Shown here piece after piece: positions 8,870 through 16,483 of a stretch of 64,000 bases of DNA. Origin of the DNA: Ruegeria sp. TM1040 (lineage in GTDB: Bacteria > Pseudomonadota > Alphaproteobacteria > Rhodobacterales > Rhodobacteraceae). Within the stretch, counting starts at the first letter, position 1. Every line of letters starts with the position of its first letter. The DNA is taken from assembly GCF_000014065.1 (NCBI RefSeq), contig NC_008044.1:2379501-2443500 (forward strand). Reading direction: 5' to 3'. Under the pieces are notes generated by a model. The model was given only the letters and a program-made list of their open reading frames with translations. It had not been told where the DNA came from and ran no database searches. Position numbers and translations under genes: made by a program.

Positions 8870-8896
8870 AGCTCGCTCAAAAAACGACAAGGCCTC

Positions 8897-9466
8897 ATGA
8901 CCCCGCATTTCTTCGGCTTCGGCAGCCTCGTGAACACCGCCACCCATGTCTATGGAAACACCCGCCCCGCCCGGCTGGAAGGCTGGCGGCGCACCTGGGT
9001 GCGCACCCCCGATCGCTCCATGGCGTTCCTGAGCGTCACGCCCGCACCCGGCCACGTCATCGAGGGCCTTTTGGCGGCGGTGCCCAATGGCGACTGGGCG
9101 GCGCTTGATGAACGCGAAACCGGCTATGTGCGTGTCGATGTCACGCCGCAGGTGGCACATGACATGGCCCCTGCCCCGCAGATTTCGCTCTATCAGGTGC
9201 CAGAGGAGTCCCACGACCGCAACGCGCGCGATCACAAGATCCTGCTGAGCTATCTCGACGTGGTGTTGCGCGGCTATCGGGAGGTGTTCGGCGATACGGG
9301 TGCAGAGGCCTTTATGGCGACGACGGATGGGTGGGACACGCCGATCCTCAATGATCGCGCCACCCCCTATTACCCTCGCCATCAGGTGATGACCCCGGAT
9401 GAACACGCCCTGCACGATGCGCTCATTGCCGAGGCTGGCGCACAGGTTTTGGCGGGCGGAGAATGA
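8897..9466 (+). CDS. Gamma-glutamylcyclotransferase-like (GGCT) protein
   Basis: A 189-residue protein that opens with F-F-G-F-G-S-L-V-N, the glycine-rich nucleotide/substrate loop of the GGCT/AIG2/ChaC fold, and has L-D-E-R-E-T-G-Y at about 75, containing the acidic residue normally used in catalysis. The family makes pyroglutamate from gamma-glutamyl compounds, including glutathione, but many bacterial members have no assigned substrate. The start at 8897 gives the standard N-terminus; the frame is open upstream through the divergent regulator but that part is clearly not coding. Its stop overlaps the ATG of the next gene (ATGA), so both should be co-translated. Confidence 0.8.
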   Translation: MTPHFFGFGSLVNTATHVYGNTRPARLEGWRRTWVRTPDRSMAFLSVTPAPGHVIEGLLAAVPNGDWAALDERETGYVRVDVTPQVAHDMAPAPQISLYQVPEESHDRNARDHKILLSYLDVVLRGYREVFGDTGAEAFMATTDGWDTPILNDRATPYYPRHQVMTPDEHALHDALIAEAGAQVLAGGE

Positions 9467-10647
9467 TCTCGCGCAGCCTCCTGCTGCTCCGGCGCATCAC
9501 GCGCCAGCTCTGGTTTCGGGTGGTTGCGATTTCCCTGTTCTCGCTTCTGGCGCTGGCGATCGCCCCATTGCTAGCGCCGATCCTGCCGCCAGCCTGGGAG
9601 GACCGGTTTGGTCGCGAGGCGGTTCTGCCGGTGTTGACGATCCTTGCCTCCGGCATGCTGGCGGTGACGACGTTTTCGCTCAATGTCATGGTCAGCGCCT
9701 ACCGCACCGCCTCCAGCATGGCGACGCCGCGCGTCTACCGGTTGTTGCTCGAGGACACCGTCACCCAGAGTGTACTGGCGACCTTTACCGGCGGTTTTGT
9801 CTATTCGCTGAGTGCCGTGATCCTGTTTCGCGCCGGGATCTATCCGCCGGGATCGGCCTTTGTGGTCTTTGTGATGACGGCGCTGGTGGTGATGCTGATC
9901 GTTCTGGCAATCCTGCGCTGGATCGATCACCTCTCGGATCTGGGCAGCATGGACCACACGCTGCGCCTGATCGAAAGCCGCAGCTGCAGCAGCCTGCGCG
10001 CGCGCAAAGAGACCCCCTGCCTTGGCGGCTGCTGTCTGAAGACAGAGCCCCCATCGAGTGCCAGCCCCATTCCCGCAAGCCAGAGCGGATTTGTGCGTTT
10101 TGTCGATATGGCCGCGCTCAACCGGCGCGCCAAGGAGGCCGGTGTCACGCTCTACCTGACCCGCCTGCCCGGCGAATTTGTCCTGCGCGGCCGCCCGGTG
10201 GCCATGGCCGAAGGGGCCGATGAGGCCTTCTGTAAAGAGGCAAGCGGCCTCATTGATGTCGGCGATGTGCGCAGTTTCGAACAAGACCCGACCTTTGGGC
10301 TGACGCTCCTGGCGGAAACCGCGCAACGCGCCCTTTCGCCCGGGGTCAATGATCCGGGCACCGCCTATGAGGTCATGGGTCGTCTGACGCGTCTGTTGTG
10401 GGAGAACCTGCCCGAGGACTCCGAGGCCACAAAATCAGACGCGGATTTTCCACATATTCACCTGCCGCCGGTGACTGCATCCGCCTTGCTCAAGGCCAGC
10501 TTCCCGCCGATCGCGCTCTATGCCGGGGATGCGCCAGAAGTCATGGATTGGATGCAGACCTCGCTCAAGGCGCTTGAGCATCACCCCAATGCGGCCATGA
10601 CGCGGGCTGCGCAAGAGATGCGGCAGGACTACTTTGAGAATTCATAA
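9463..10647 (+). CDS. DUF2254 integral membrane protein
   Basis: A 394-residue protein with four membrane segments in the first 155 residues (about 15-40, 50-75, 100-122 and 127-150), the conserved T-F-S-L-N-V-M-V-S-A between segments two and three, and a soluble C-terminal half containing T-F-G-L-T-L-L-A-E-T-A-Q-R-A-L-S-P-G-V-N-D-P, the most conserved stretch of DUF2254. Function is unknown. Unusual for the family is a cysteine-rich linker (S-R-S-C-S-S-L and P-C-L-G-G-C-C-L at about 173-190), which could bind a metal. Coupled to the GGCT-like gene by an ATGA overlap and followed by a hairpin terminator. Confidence 0.88.
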   Translation: MISRSLLLLRRITRQLWFRVVAISLFSLLALAIAPLLAPILPPAWEDRFGREAVLPVLTILASGMLAVTTFSLNVMVSAYRTASSMATPRVYRLLLEDTVTQSVLATFTGGFVYSLSAVILFRAGIYPPGSAFVVFVMTALVVMLIVLAILRWIDHLSDLGSMDHTLRLIESRSCSSLRARKETPCLGGCCLKTEPPSSASPIPASQSGFVRFVDMAALNRRAKEAGVTLYLTRLPGEFVLRGRPVAMAEGADEAFCKEASGLIDVGDVRSFEQDPTFGLTLLAETAQRALSPGVNDPGTAYEVMGRLTRLLWENLPEDSEATKSDADFPHIHLPPVTASALLKASFPPIALYAGDAPEVMDWMQTSLKALEHHPNAAMTRAAQEMRQDYFENS

Positions 10648-10651
10648 AAAT

Positions 10652-10677
10652 ACGGGCAGCGCCTTGGCCCTGCCCGT
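10652..10677. terminator. Intrinsic terminator between DUF2254 gene and gltX
   Basis: ACGGGCAG and CTGCCCGT form a perfect 8-bp stem around a 10-base loop. It sits 5 bp after the DUF2254 stop and 48 bp from the convergent gltX stop; an A-run precedes it, giving a T-run for minus-strand transcripts, so it probably serves gltX and perhaps both genes. Confidence 0.7.
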
Positions 10678-10725
10678 TCATAAATTGTGACGTGATCCAC
10701 GCCGCGCCTGGCGCGGTGGTTTCAA

Positions 10726-12051
10726 TCAGCCGCGGGCGCGCACGGTCTGCATCAAGGCCAGAAGTGCGGACATATCCGGGCCACGCTCCATGCCGGTGAC
10801 GGCCTTGCGCAGCGGCATAAAGAGCCCCTTGCCTTTGCGGCCGGTCTTTTCCTTCACTGCTGCGGTCCATTTGCCCCAGCTCTCAGAGTCGTAGGGGCCT
10901 TCGGGCAGAAGGGTCATCGCCTCGGCGATAAACTCCTTGTCCTCGTCGGCAATCAGCGGCTCCGCTCCGTCGCGGCACAAGATCCACCAGCCCTCGAGAT
11001 CCTTGAGCGTGGTGATGTTTTCCTTGGCCACCGCCCAAAAGGCCTCTTGGGTGTCTGCGGGCACGCCAATGGCGTCGAGCTCGGATTTGACTGTCGCAAC
11101 CGGCAGGGTCTGCAGGTAGCGCGCGGTCAGCGGATAGAGATCCTCGGCGTCGAACTTGGTCGGCGCAGAGCCGAAACGGTTGATGTCAAAACCGTCAACC
11201 AGCTCGGCCATATCGGTGCGCAATTCCACCGGATCAGAGGACCCTAGACGCGCCATCAGCGACAGAAGCGCCATCGGTTTGACGCCCGCCTCGCGCAGAT
11301 CGCGCAGCGCCAACGTGCCAAGACGCTTGGAGAGCGCCTCGCCCTGCGGGCCGGTCAGCAGCGAGTGGTGGGCAAACTCGGGATGGCCATGGCCGAGCGC
11401 AGCCATGATCTGAATTTGCGTCGCGGTATTGGTGACATGGTCAGAGCCGCGCACAACATGGGTCACGCCCATGTCGGTGTCGTCCACCACAGAGGCGATG
11501 GTATAAAGGACCTGCCCGTCGCCGCGGATCAGCACCGGGTCCGAGACAGACGCCGCGTCGATGGAGATGTCACCAAGGATGCCATCGGTCCACTCGATGC
11601 GTTCCTGATCGAGCTTGAAGCGCCACACACCATTGCCGCGCTCGGCGCGCAGGGACTCTTTTTCCGCATCCGACAGCGCCAGTGCGGCGCGGTCATAGAC
11701 CGGCGGCTTGCCCATGTTGAGCTGCTTTTTGCGTTTGAGATCGAGTTCGGTCGGGGTCTCGAAGGCCTCGTAGAACCGGCCGATCTCGCGCAGCTTGTCG
11801 GCGGCCTCGGCATAGCGGTCGAGCCGCTCGGACTGGCGCTCCACCTTGTCCCAGGTGATGCCGAGCCATTCGAGATCCTGCTTGATCGCGTCGACGTATT
11901 CCTCCTTGGAGCGCTCGGGGTCGGTGTCGTCGATGCGCAGAATGAAGGTGCCGCCCGCCTTGCGAGCGATCAGGTAGTTCATCAAAGCAGTGCGCAGGTT
12001 GCCCACATGGATATAGCCGGTGGGGGACGGCGCAAAACGGGTGGTGGTCAT
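10726..12051 (-). CDS. gltX: Glutamyl-tRNA synthetase, short variant (GltX2 type)
   Basis: A 441-residue class I aminoacyl-tRNA synthetase. The N-terminal R-F-A-P-S-P-T-G-Y-I-H-V-G-N-L-R-T carries the HIGH motif as H-V-G-N, and the KMSKS loop appears as L-S-K-R-L-G at about 237-242. R-I-D-D-T-D and V-V-R-G-S-D-H are the usual substrate-binding segments. At 441 residues it is shorter than the ~470 of the main GltX. Many alphaproteobacteria carry two GltX proteins, one partly specialised for tRNA-Gln charging ahead of GatCAB amidation; which role this one has cannot be read from the sequence. A-G-G-A-G lies 7 bases before the ATG. Confidence 0.92.
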   Translation of the reverse strand: MTTTRFAPSPTGYIHVGNLRTALMNYLIARKAGGTFILRIDDTDPERSKEEYVDAIKQDLEWLGITWDKVERQSERLDRYAEAADKLREIGRFYEAFETPTELDLKRKKQLNMGKPPVYDRAALALSDAEKESLRAERGNGVWRFKLDQERIEWTDGILGDISIDAASVSDPVLIRGDGQVLYTIASVVDDTDMGVTHVVRGSDHVTNTATQIQIMAALGHGHPEFAHHSLLTGPQGEALSKRLGTLALRDLREAGVKPMALLSLMARLGSSDPVELRTDMAELVDGFDINRFGSAPTKFDAEDLYPLTARYLQTLPVATVKSELDAIGVPADTQEAFWAVAKENITTLKDLEGWWILCRDGAEPLIADEDKEFIAEAMTLLPEGPYDSESWGKWTAAVKEKTGRKGKGLFMPLRKAVTGMERGPDMSALLALMQTVRARG

Positions 12052-12146
12052 CGCAAATCTCCTGTTGCGCCTGCTCTGTCACAGGCGCGCGGAATTGTCC
12101 AGTTTTCGCATGGTGTGCCCCTCTGCGTGCGCCCCTGCGGGGCGTG

Positions 12147-12179
12147 GCCTCCGGCGGAGCTATTCTGGAAAAGATGAAG
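12147..12179 (+). repeat. 33-bp dispersed repeat, copy 1
   Basis: Begins GCCTCCGGCGGAG and ends GAAAAGATGAAG. It matches the sequence at 39370-39402 in 30 of 33 positions. It sits in the 228-bp gap between the divergent gltX and MBL genes, right after a GC hairpin (CGCCCC-TGC-GGGGCG at 12130-12144). The CTCC-GGC-GGAG core can form its own small hairpin. Nothing else clear is seen in this gap apart from the ribosome-binding site of the MBL gene. Confidence 0.7.
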
Positions 12180-12279
12180 GGGTCGGAGACCCTGCACGCA
12201 TTCGTGATCTAAGTTACACGGATTTCGAGCGCGGGCGCTCTAGTTTCACCACCTATCAAACAACTGGGAGACTGACATC

Positions 12280-13218
12280 ATGACGTTGAAGCTATCTCGC
12301 CGCGCGGCTCTTGCCGGTGTTGCGGCTGCCCCGATCGCCGCGGCGGTTGCGGCCCCTGCCCGCGCGGCCGGCCATGAAGCTGCCAAGGCGCCTCTGCATG
12401 CGCGTGCGTTCAAGGTGGGCGACTACACGGTTCACAGTCTGCTGGCGGGCAGCACCGGTCGCGACGGTGTGAAGGATATCTTTGGCGGCGGAGCCTCTGA
12501 TGAGGCGTTTTCCGAAGTCGCGGCAGAGAATTTCATCTCTGACACCAGCGCTCAGTTTTACTTTACGCCGACACTCGTGGACACCGGCTCGGAGAAGATC
12601 CTCTTTGACACCGGCCTCAATGCAGGTGGGATCACAAAAGCGCTGGCGGATGCGGGCGTGACGCCGGAAGAAGTGGATGTGGTGGTGCTGACCCATATGC
12701 ATGGCGACCACATCGGCGGCATGACCGACGACAGCGGCGCGGCGACCTTTGCCAATGCGCGCTATGTGACGGCAGCGGCGGAATATGACCACTGGACCGC
12801 AATGCCCGAAGGCAATGGCGGCGCGGATCGGGTGCGCGCCAAGGTGGCACCGCAGGCCGAGAAGATGAGCTTTATCGACGATGGTGGGGCGGTGGCCTCG
12901 GGCGTGACCGGGATGGCAGCCTTTGGGCATACGCCGGGCCATATGGTCTATATGATCGAGAGCGCCGGGCAGCAGCTGCTGCTGACGGCCGATCTGGCCA
13001 ATCACTATGTGTTCCCCTTTGCCCATCCCGAGTGGCAGACCAGCTTTGACACCGACAAGGATGCGGCCTCGGCCACGCGGCGGCGGGTGCTGGAAATGCT
13101 CGCTGACAGCCGCACGCCAATGATCGGCTATCACATGCCCTTCCCTGCCGCCGGCTATGTCGAGCGGCGCGGCGAAGGGTTCCGTTTTGTGCCGGTCAGC
13201 TATCAGATGATGGGCTAA
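12280..13218 (+). CDS. Tat-exported metallo-beta-lactamase-fold hydrolase
   Basis: A 312-residue protein. The N-terminus has the twin-arginine motif L-S-R-R-A-A-L-A followed by an alanine-rich core and a cleavage site near A-R-A-A-G, so it should be exported folded. The MBL zinc motif T-H-M-H-G-D-H-I-G-G is at about 143-152, the second metal ligands are F-G-H-T-P-G-H at about 211-217 and T-A-D-L-A-N-H at about 236, with the final His in G-Y-H-M-P-F. The set fits a dinuclear zinc hydrolase of the quorum-quenching lactonase/arylsulfatase-like group; the substrate is unknown. G-G-G-A-G lies 10 bases before the ATG. Its stop overlaps by 4 bp that of the convergent oxidoreductase. Confidence 0.88.
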   Translation: MTLKLSRRAALAGVAAAPIAAAVAAPARAAGHEAAKAPLHARAFKVGDYTVHSLLAGSTGRDGVKDIFGGGASDEAFSEVAAENFISDTSAQFYFTPTLVDTGSEKILFDTGLNAGGITKALADAGVTPEEVDVVVLTHMHGDHIGGMTDDSGAATFANARYVTAAAEYDHWTAMPEGNGGADRVRAKVAPQAEKMSFIDDGGAVASGVTGMAAFGHTPGHMVYMIESAGQQLLLTADLANHYVFPFAHPEWQTSFDTDKDAASATRRRVLEMLADSRTPMIGYHMPFPAAGYVERRGEGFRFVPVSYQMMG

Positions 13219-14516
13219 GCGCCAAAACGACTGAGGCGGAAGGGGCGCGGATCCACGATGGGCGCGTCCCCCGTCACCAGATCCGCCGTCAACCGACCGG
13301 CCCCGGGGCCAAGGCCAAAGCCATGTCCGCTGTAGCCGGTGGACACAAACAGCCCCGGACGGGAGATCACTTCGGAAATCACCGGGATCTCGTCCGGGGT
13401 CACGTCGATCAGCCCGCCCCAGCTTTGGGTCACATCGGCCTTTTCCAGCGCCGGGAAGGCATCTCGAACCGCCGCAAGACCGCGACGCAGCGCTTTTTGC
13501 GAAGGTTGCGGGTCCAGCACGCGGGTCTCTTCAAACGGAGAGCGATCCTGACCGCTCCAGGGGCGGGCCTCGGCGCTCTCGATGCGCCAGCGGTCTGAGA
13601 CGCGAAAGCGCAGCGCGGTCACATCACGCAGAAAGGCCGGGATAAAGCGATGACCGATCCGAAAGGTGTCGGGCACGATGTCAAAGGTGTTCTCGCCGCC
13701 CGAGGCCACCGTGTAGCCCCCATCCATACGTTTGCGCAGGCCAAAACCAGCCGCCCAGAGTGCCGTTTCCGGCACACCCTTGACCGGGGAGAGGCGCATC
13801 ACGGAGTTGAGGACCTTGAGCTGGGGCAGGAACAGGCCCTCGTTGCGCAGGAACAAGCGTGACCACGCACCGCCTGCCACCACCACGGCGGTGGCGTTGA
13901 CGCGGCCCTTTTCGGTGATGACCCCCCGGATGCGCCCCGCCTCCACATCCAGCCGTCGCACCGCGCAGCCGGTGATGACCACCGCGCCCTTATCCCGCGC
14001 AGCGGAAGCGATTGCATGCGTGGCCATCTGCGGCTCGGCGCAGCCATCCTGTGGGGTGTAGAACCCGGCGCGGATTCGGTGACCATAGCCCGGCGTCAGC
14101 TGTTCCAGTGACTCGCCGCGCAACATGTGCCCCTCGCCACCAATCGCCTTCAGATGCTCTGACCACGCCGAGAGCTCCGCCTCGCGTTTGCGGGTGTGGG
14201 CCGTGAACATGATGCCGCATTTGGTATAGCCGGTGGCGTAGCCTGTACGCATATCCAGACCTTCCCAGATGCGCTGGGAGTGGGTCATCAGTTCCATTTC
14301 GCGGGGATCGCGCTGGGACATGCGAACCCAGCCCCAGTTGCGCGAGCTCTGCTCCCCCGCGATCTGGCCTTTCTCGCACAGGAGCACGGAATGGCCCCGC
14401 TCTGCGAGCTCCAGCGCGGTCGATGCACCAACGATACCGCCACCGATGATGACGACATCAACCGCTTTGGGCAGCACGCGGTCCGAATTGAAGTGAGGCA
14501 GCTGAGGTCCGGGCAT
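13215..14516 (-). CDS. FAD-dependent oxidoreductase of the DAO family
   Basis: A 433-residue amine/amino-acid oxidase-type flavoprotein. The dinucleotide-binding motif V-V-I-I-G-G-G-I-V-G-A-S is at about 21-32, E-K-G at 49-51 ends the Rossmann hairpin, and the C-terminal S-T-G-Y-S-G-H-G-F-G-L-G-P-G-A-G closes the FAD site. S-S-R-N-W-G-W-V-R resembles the flavin-loop of sarcosine oxidase/glycine oxidase-like enzymes. Expected reaction: oxidative deamination or demethylation of a secondary amine or amino acid, probably cytoplasmic. Substrate not determined. It follows nadE on the same strand after a 137-bp gap with a strong hairpin, so it probably has its own promoter or partial readthrough. 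Confidence 0.85.
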   Translation of the reverse strand: MPGPQLPHFNSDRVLPKAVDVVIIGGGIVGASTALELAERGHSVLLCEKGQIAGEQSSRNWGWVRMSQRDPREMELMTHSQRIWEGLDMRTGYATGYTKCGIMFTAHTRKREAELSAWSEHLKAIGGEGHMLRGESLEQLTPGYGHRIRAGFYTPQDGCAEPQMATHAIASAARDKGAVVITGCAVRRLDVEAGRIRGVITEKGRVNATAVVVAGGAWSRLFLRNEGLFLPQLKVLNSVMRLSPVKGVPETALWAAGFGLRKRMDGGYTVASGGENTFDIVPDTFRIGHRFIPAFLRDVTALRFRVSDRWRIESAEARPWSGQDRSPFEETRVLDPQPSQKALRRGLAAVRDAFPALEKADVTQSWGGLIDVTPDEIPVISEVISRPGLFVSTGYSGHGFGLGPGAGRLTADLVTGDAPIVDPRPFRLSRFGA

Positions 14517-14587
14517 GGGCCCGTTCTAGTCCGGTGTCAAACAGCGGGTCCAGCCGCGCATGAAGCTCATTTGACCGGTTCCCGCAG

Positions 14588-14626
14588 CCTGTGTTCTCGG
14601 GGCCTCAATCACGGCCAGAACACAGG
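14588..14626. other. Strong stem-loop between nadE and the DAO gene
   Basis: CCTGTGTTCT (14588-14597) pairs perfectly with AGAACACAGG (14617-14626), and an inner GGCC/GGCC pair extends the stem past a 3-base bulge. On the minus strand, where both flanking genes are read, no T-run follows, so it is not a classic terminator for nadE; it could be an mRNA 3'-end stabiliser or processing element. The plus strand has TGTTTT after it. Confidence 0.45.
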
Positions 14627-14653
14627 TGTTTTACGAGACGGTGGCAGGGATTT

Positions 14654-16312
14654 TCAGCTGGGATCACGCCAGCGATTGACAATCGGATAACGCCGATCAA
14701 GCCAGAAGGCCCGCTTGGTCAGCCGCGCGCCGGGAGCGGACTGAAAGCGCTTGTATTCGCTGATATAAAGCAGGTGTTCGACCCGTTTTGCCACGTCGCG
14801 GTCAAAGCCTGCGGCGACGCAATCGGCGATTGATCCTTCCTGATCCACGAGAATGTCGAGAATCGCATCGAGCTCGGGATAGTCCGGCAGGGAATCGCTG
14901 TCCTTCTGGTCCTCGCGCAGCTCGGCTGAGGGGGGCTTGTCGATCACATTGGGGCGGATCACCTCGCCCTCTGGCCCCATCATCCAGTCGCGGTGATTGG
15001 CATTGCGCCAGCGGCAGGTTTCAAACACACGCGTCTTGTAGAGATCCTTGATCGGGTTATAACCGCCGTTCATATCGCCGTAGATGGTGGCATAGCCCAC
15101 CGCGACCTCGGATTTATTGCCGGTGGTCAGGAGCATCTCGCCAAATTTGTTCGACATGGCCATTAGCAGAAGCCCGCGCAGGCGGGACTGGATGTTTTCC
15201 TCGGTGAGATCCGCGTCCCGTCCCGCAAAGAGCGGCGCAAGCGTGTTGGTGATTGCTTCGCGGCCCTCAGAGATCGGCACATAGTCGTAGTGGACGCCCA
15301 GCGCCTTGGCGACGGCCTCTGCATCCTCGAGTGATTCCTTGGAGGTATATTCCGACGGCAGCATGACGCAGCGCACGTTTTCCGCGCCCAAGGCATCGAC
15401 GGCGATGGCCGCAACGATGGCGGAATCCACCCCCCCCGAGAGGCCCAGCAGCGCTTTTTTGAAGCCGGTCTTGCCCATGTAATCGCGCAAGGACAGCACC
15501 ATGGTGCGATAGTCCTGCTCCCACGCATCGGGTAGATGCGCCTTTTCGCCCTCTTTGATGCGCCAGCCATCGGCGGTGCGCTCGAGATCAAGCTGTGCGA
15601 TGCATTCGTCAAAGACCGGCATCTGCACCGCCAAAGCCCCATGCGGGTTGAGCGCAAAGCTGCCCCCATCAAAGACCTGATCGTCCTGACCGCCCACCAT
15701 GTTGAGGTAGATCACCGGCAGGCCCGTTTCGACCGCCCGAGCAACCATGTGGTTGATGCGGGTTTCCATCTTGCCGCGGTAATAGGGCGAGCCATTGGGA
15801 ATGAGCAGGAACTCAGCGCCGGTTTCTTCCAGCGTCTCGGCGACATCCTCGTGCCAGCCATCCTCGCAGATCGGGCTGCCGATGCGGGTGTTGCCCACGG
15901 AATACGGCCCGCCCAGCGGGCCTGCGTCAAAGATCCGAACCTCGTCAAACACCGTCTCATTGGGAAGATGGTGCTTGAGGCATTTGGAGGCGATCTTGCC
16001 GCCCTTGAGGATCAGATAGGCATTGTAGAGCTTGCCGTCCTCGACCCAGGGGCTGCCGATGGCCAAGGCAGGACCCTCTGCAGTGGCCTTCGCAAGCGCC
16101 TCGACCTCAGCGATCGCAGCCTGATGAAAGGCCGGTTTCATCACCAGATCCTGCGTGTTGTAGCCGGTGATGAACATCTCCGGCAGCGCCACGAGATCCG
16201 CATCCGCCGCGCGACCCTCCTGCCAGGCCGAGAGAGCCTTGGCGGCATTGCCCGCCAAATCCCCAACCGTCGGATTCAATTGCGCAAGGGTGATGCGAAA
16301 ACTATCGGCCAT
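14654..16312 (-). CDS. nadE: Glutamine-dependent NAD+ synthetase
   Basis: A 552-residue two-domain enzyme that makes NAD+ from deamido-NAD+, ATP and glutamine. The N-terminal nitrilase-type glutaminase has its triad at Glu45 (A-L-P-E-M), Lys113 (L-K-H-H-L-P-N) and Cys149 (S-P-I-C-E-D). The synthetase domain starts near 275 and has the ATP-pyrophosphatase loop L-S-G-G-V-D-S at 291-297, with later K-S-E and D-L-Y-K-T substrate motifs. Length is normal for the long, glutamine-using form. Two adjacent ATG codons (16315 and 16312) follow G-A-G-G-A; I used the second because it gives the family N-terminus. Confidence 0.95.
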   Translation of the reverse strand: MADSFRITLAQLNPTVGDLAGNAAKALSAWQEGRAADADLVALPEMFITGYNTQDLVMKPAFHQAAIAEVEALAKATAEGPALAIGSPWVEDGKLYNAYLILKGGKIASKCLKHHLPNETVFDEVRIFDAGPLGGPYSVGNTRIGSPICEDGWHEDVAETLEETGAEFLLIPNGSPYYRGKMETRINHMVARAVETGLPVIYLNMVGGQDDQVFDGGSFALNPHGALAVQMPVFDECIAQLDLERTADGWRIKEGEKAHLPDAWEQDYRTMVLSLRDYMGKTGFKKALLGLSGGVDSAIVAAIAVDALGAENVRCVMLPSEYTSKESLEDAEAVAKALGVHYDYVPISEGREAITNTLAPLFAGRDADLTEENIQSRLRGLLLMAMSNKFGEMLLTTGNKSEVAVGYATIYGDMNGGYNPIKDLYKTRVFETCRWRNANHRDWMMGPEGEVIRPNVIDKPPSAELREDQKDSDSLPDYPELDAILDILVDQEGSIADCVAAGFDRDVAKRVEHLLYISEYKRFQSAPGARLTKRAFWLDRRYPIVNRWRDPS

Positions 16313-16483
16313 CATCGGGGTCCTCGAAAACATCTCTTACCCTGCCATGTATCAGATCCCCGCCGAAGGGAAAGCCTCCGGGGGGCAAAACCATTGCGAC
16401 AGGCCCCGCACTGACATAGGTTCTCGGGTAAGCACCCCATTTGACAGACCGCTCTCGACGAACTTGAGGCAACTGAGGTTTTT

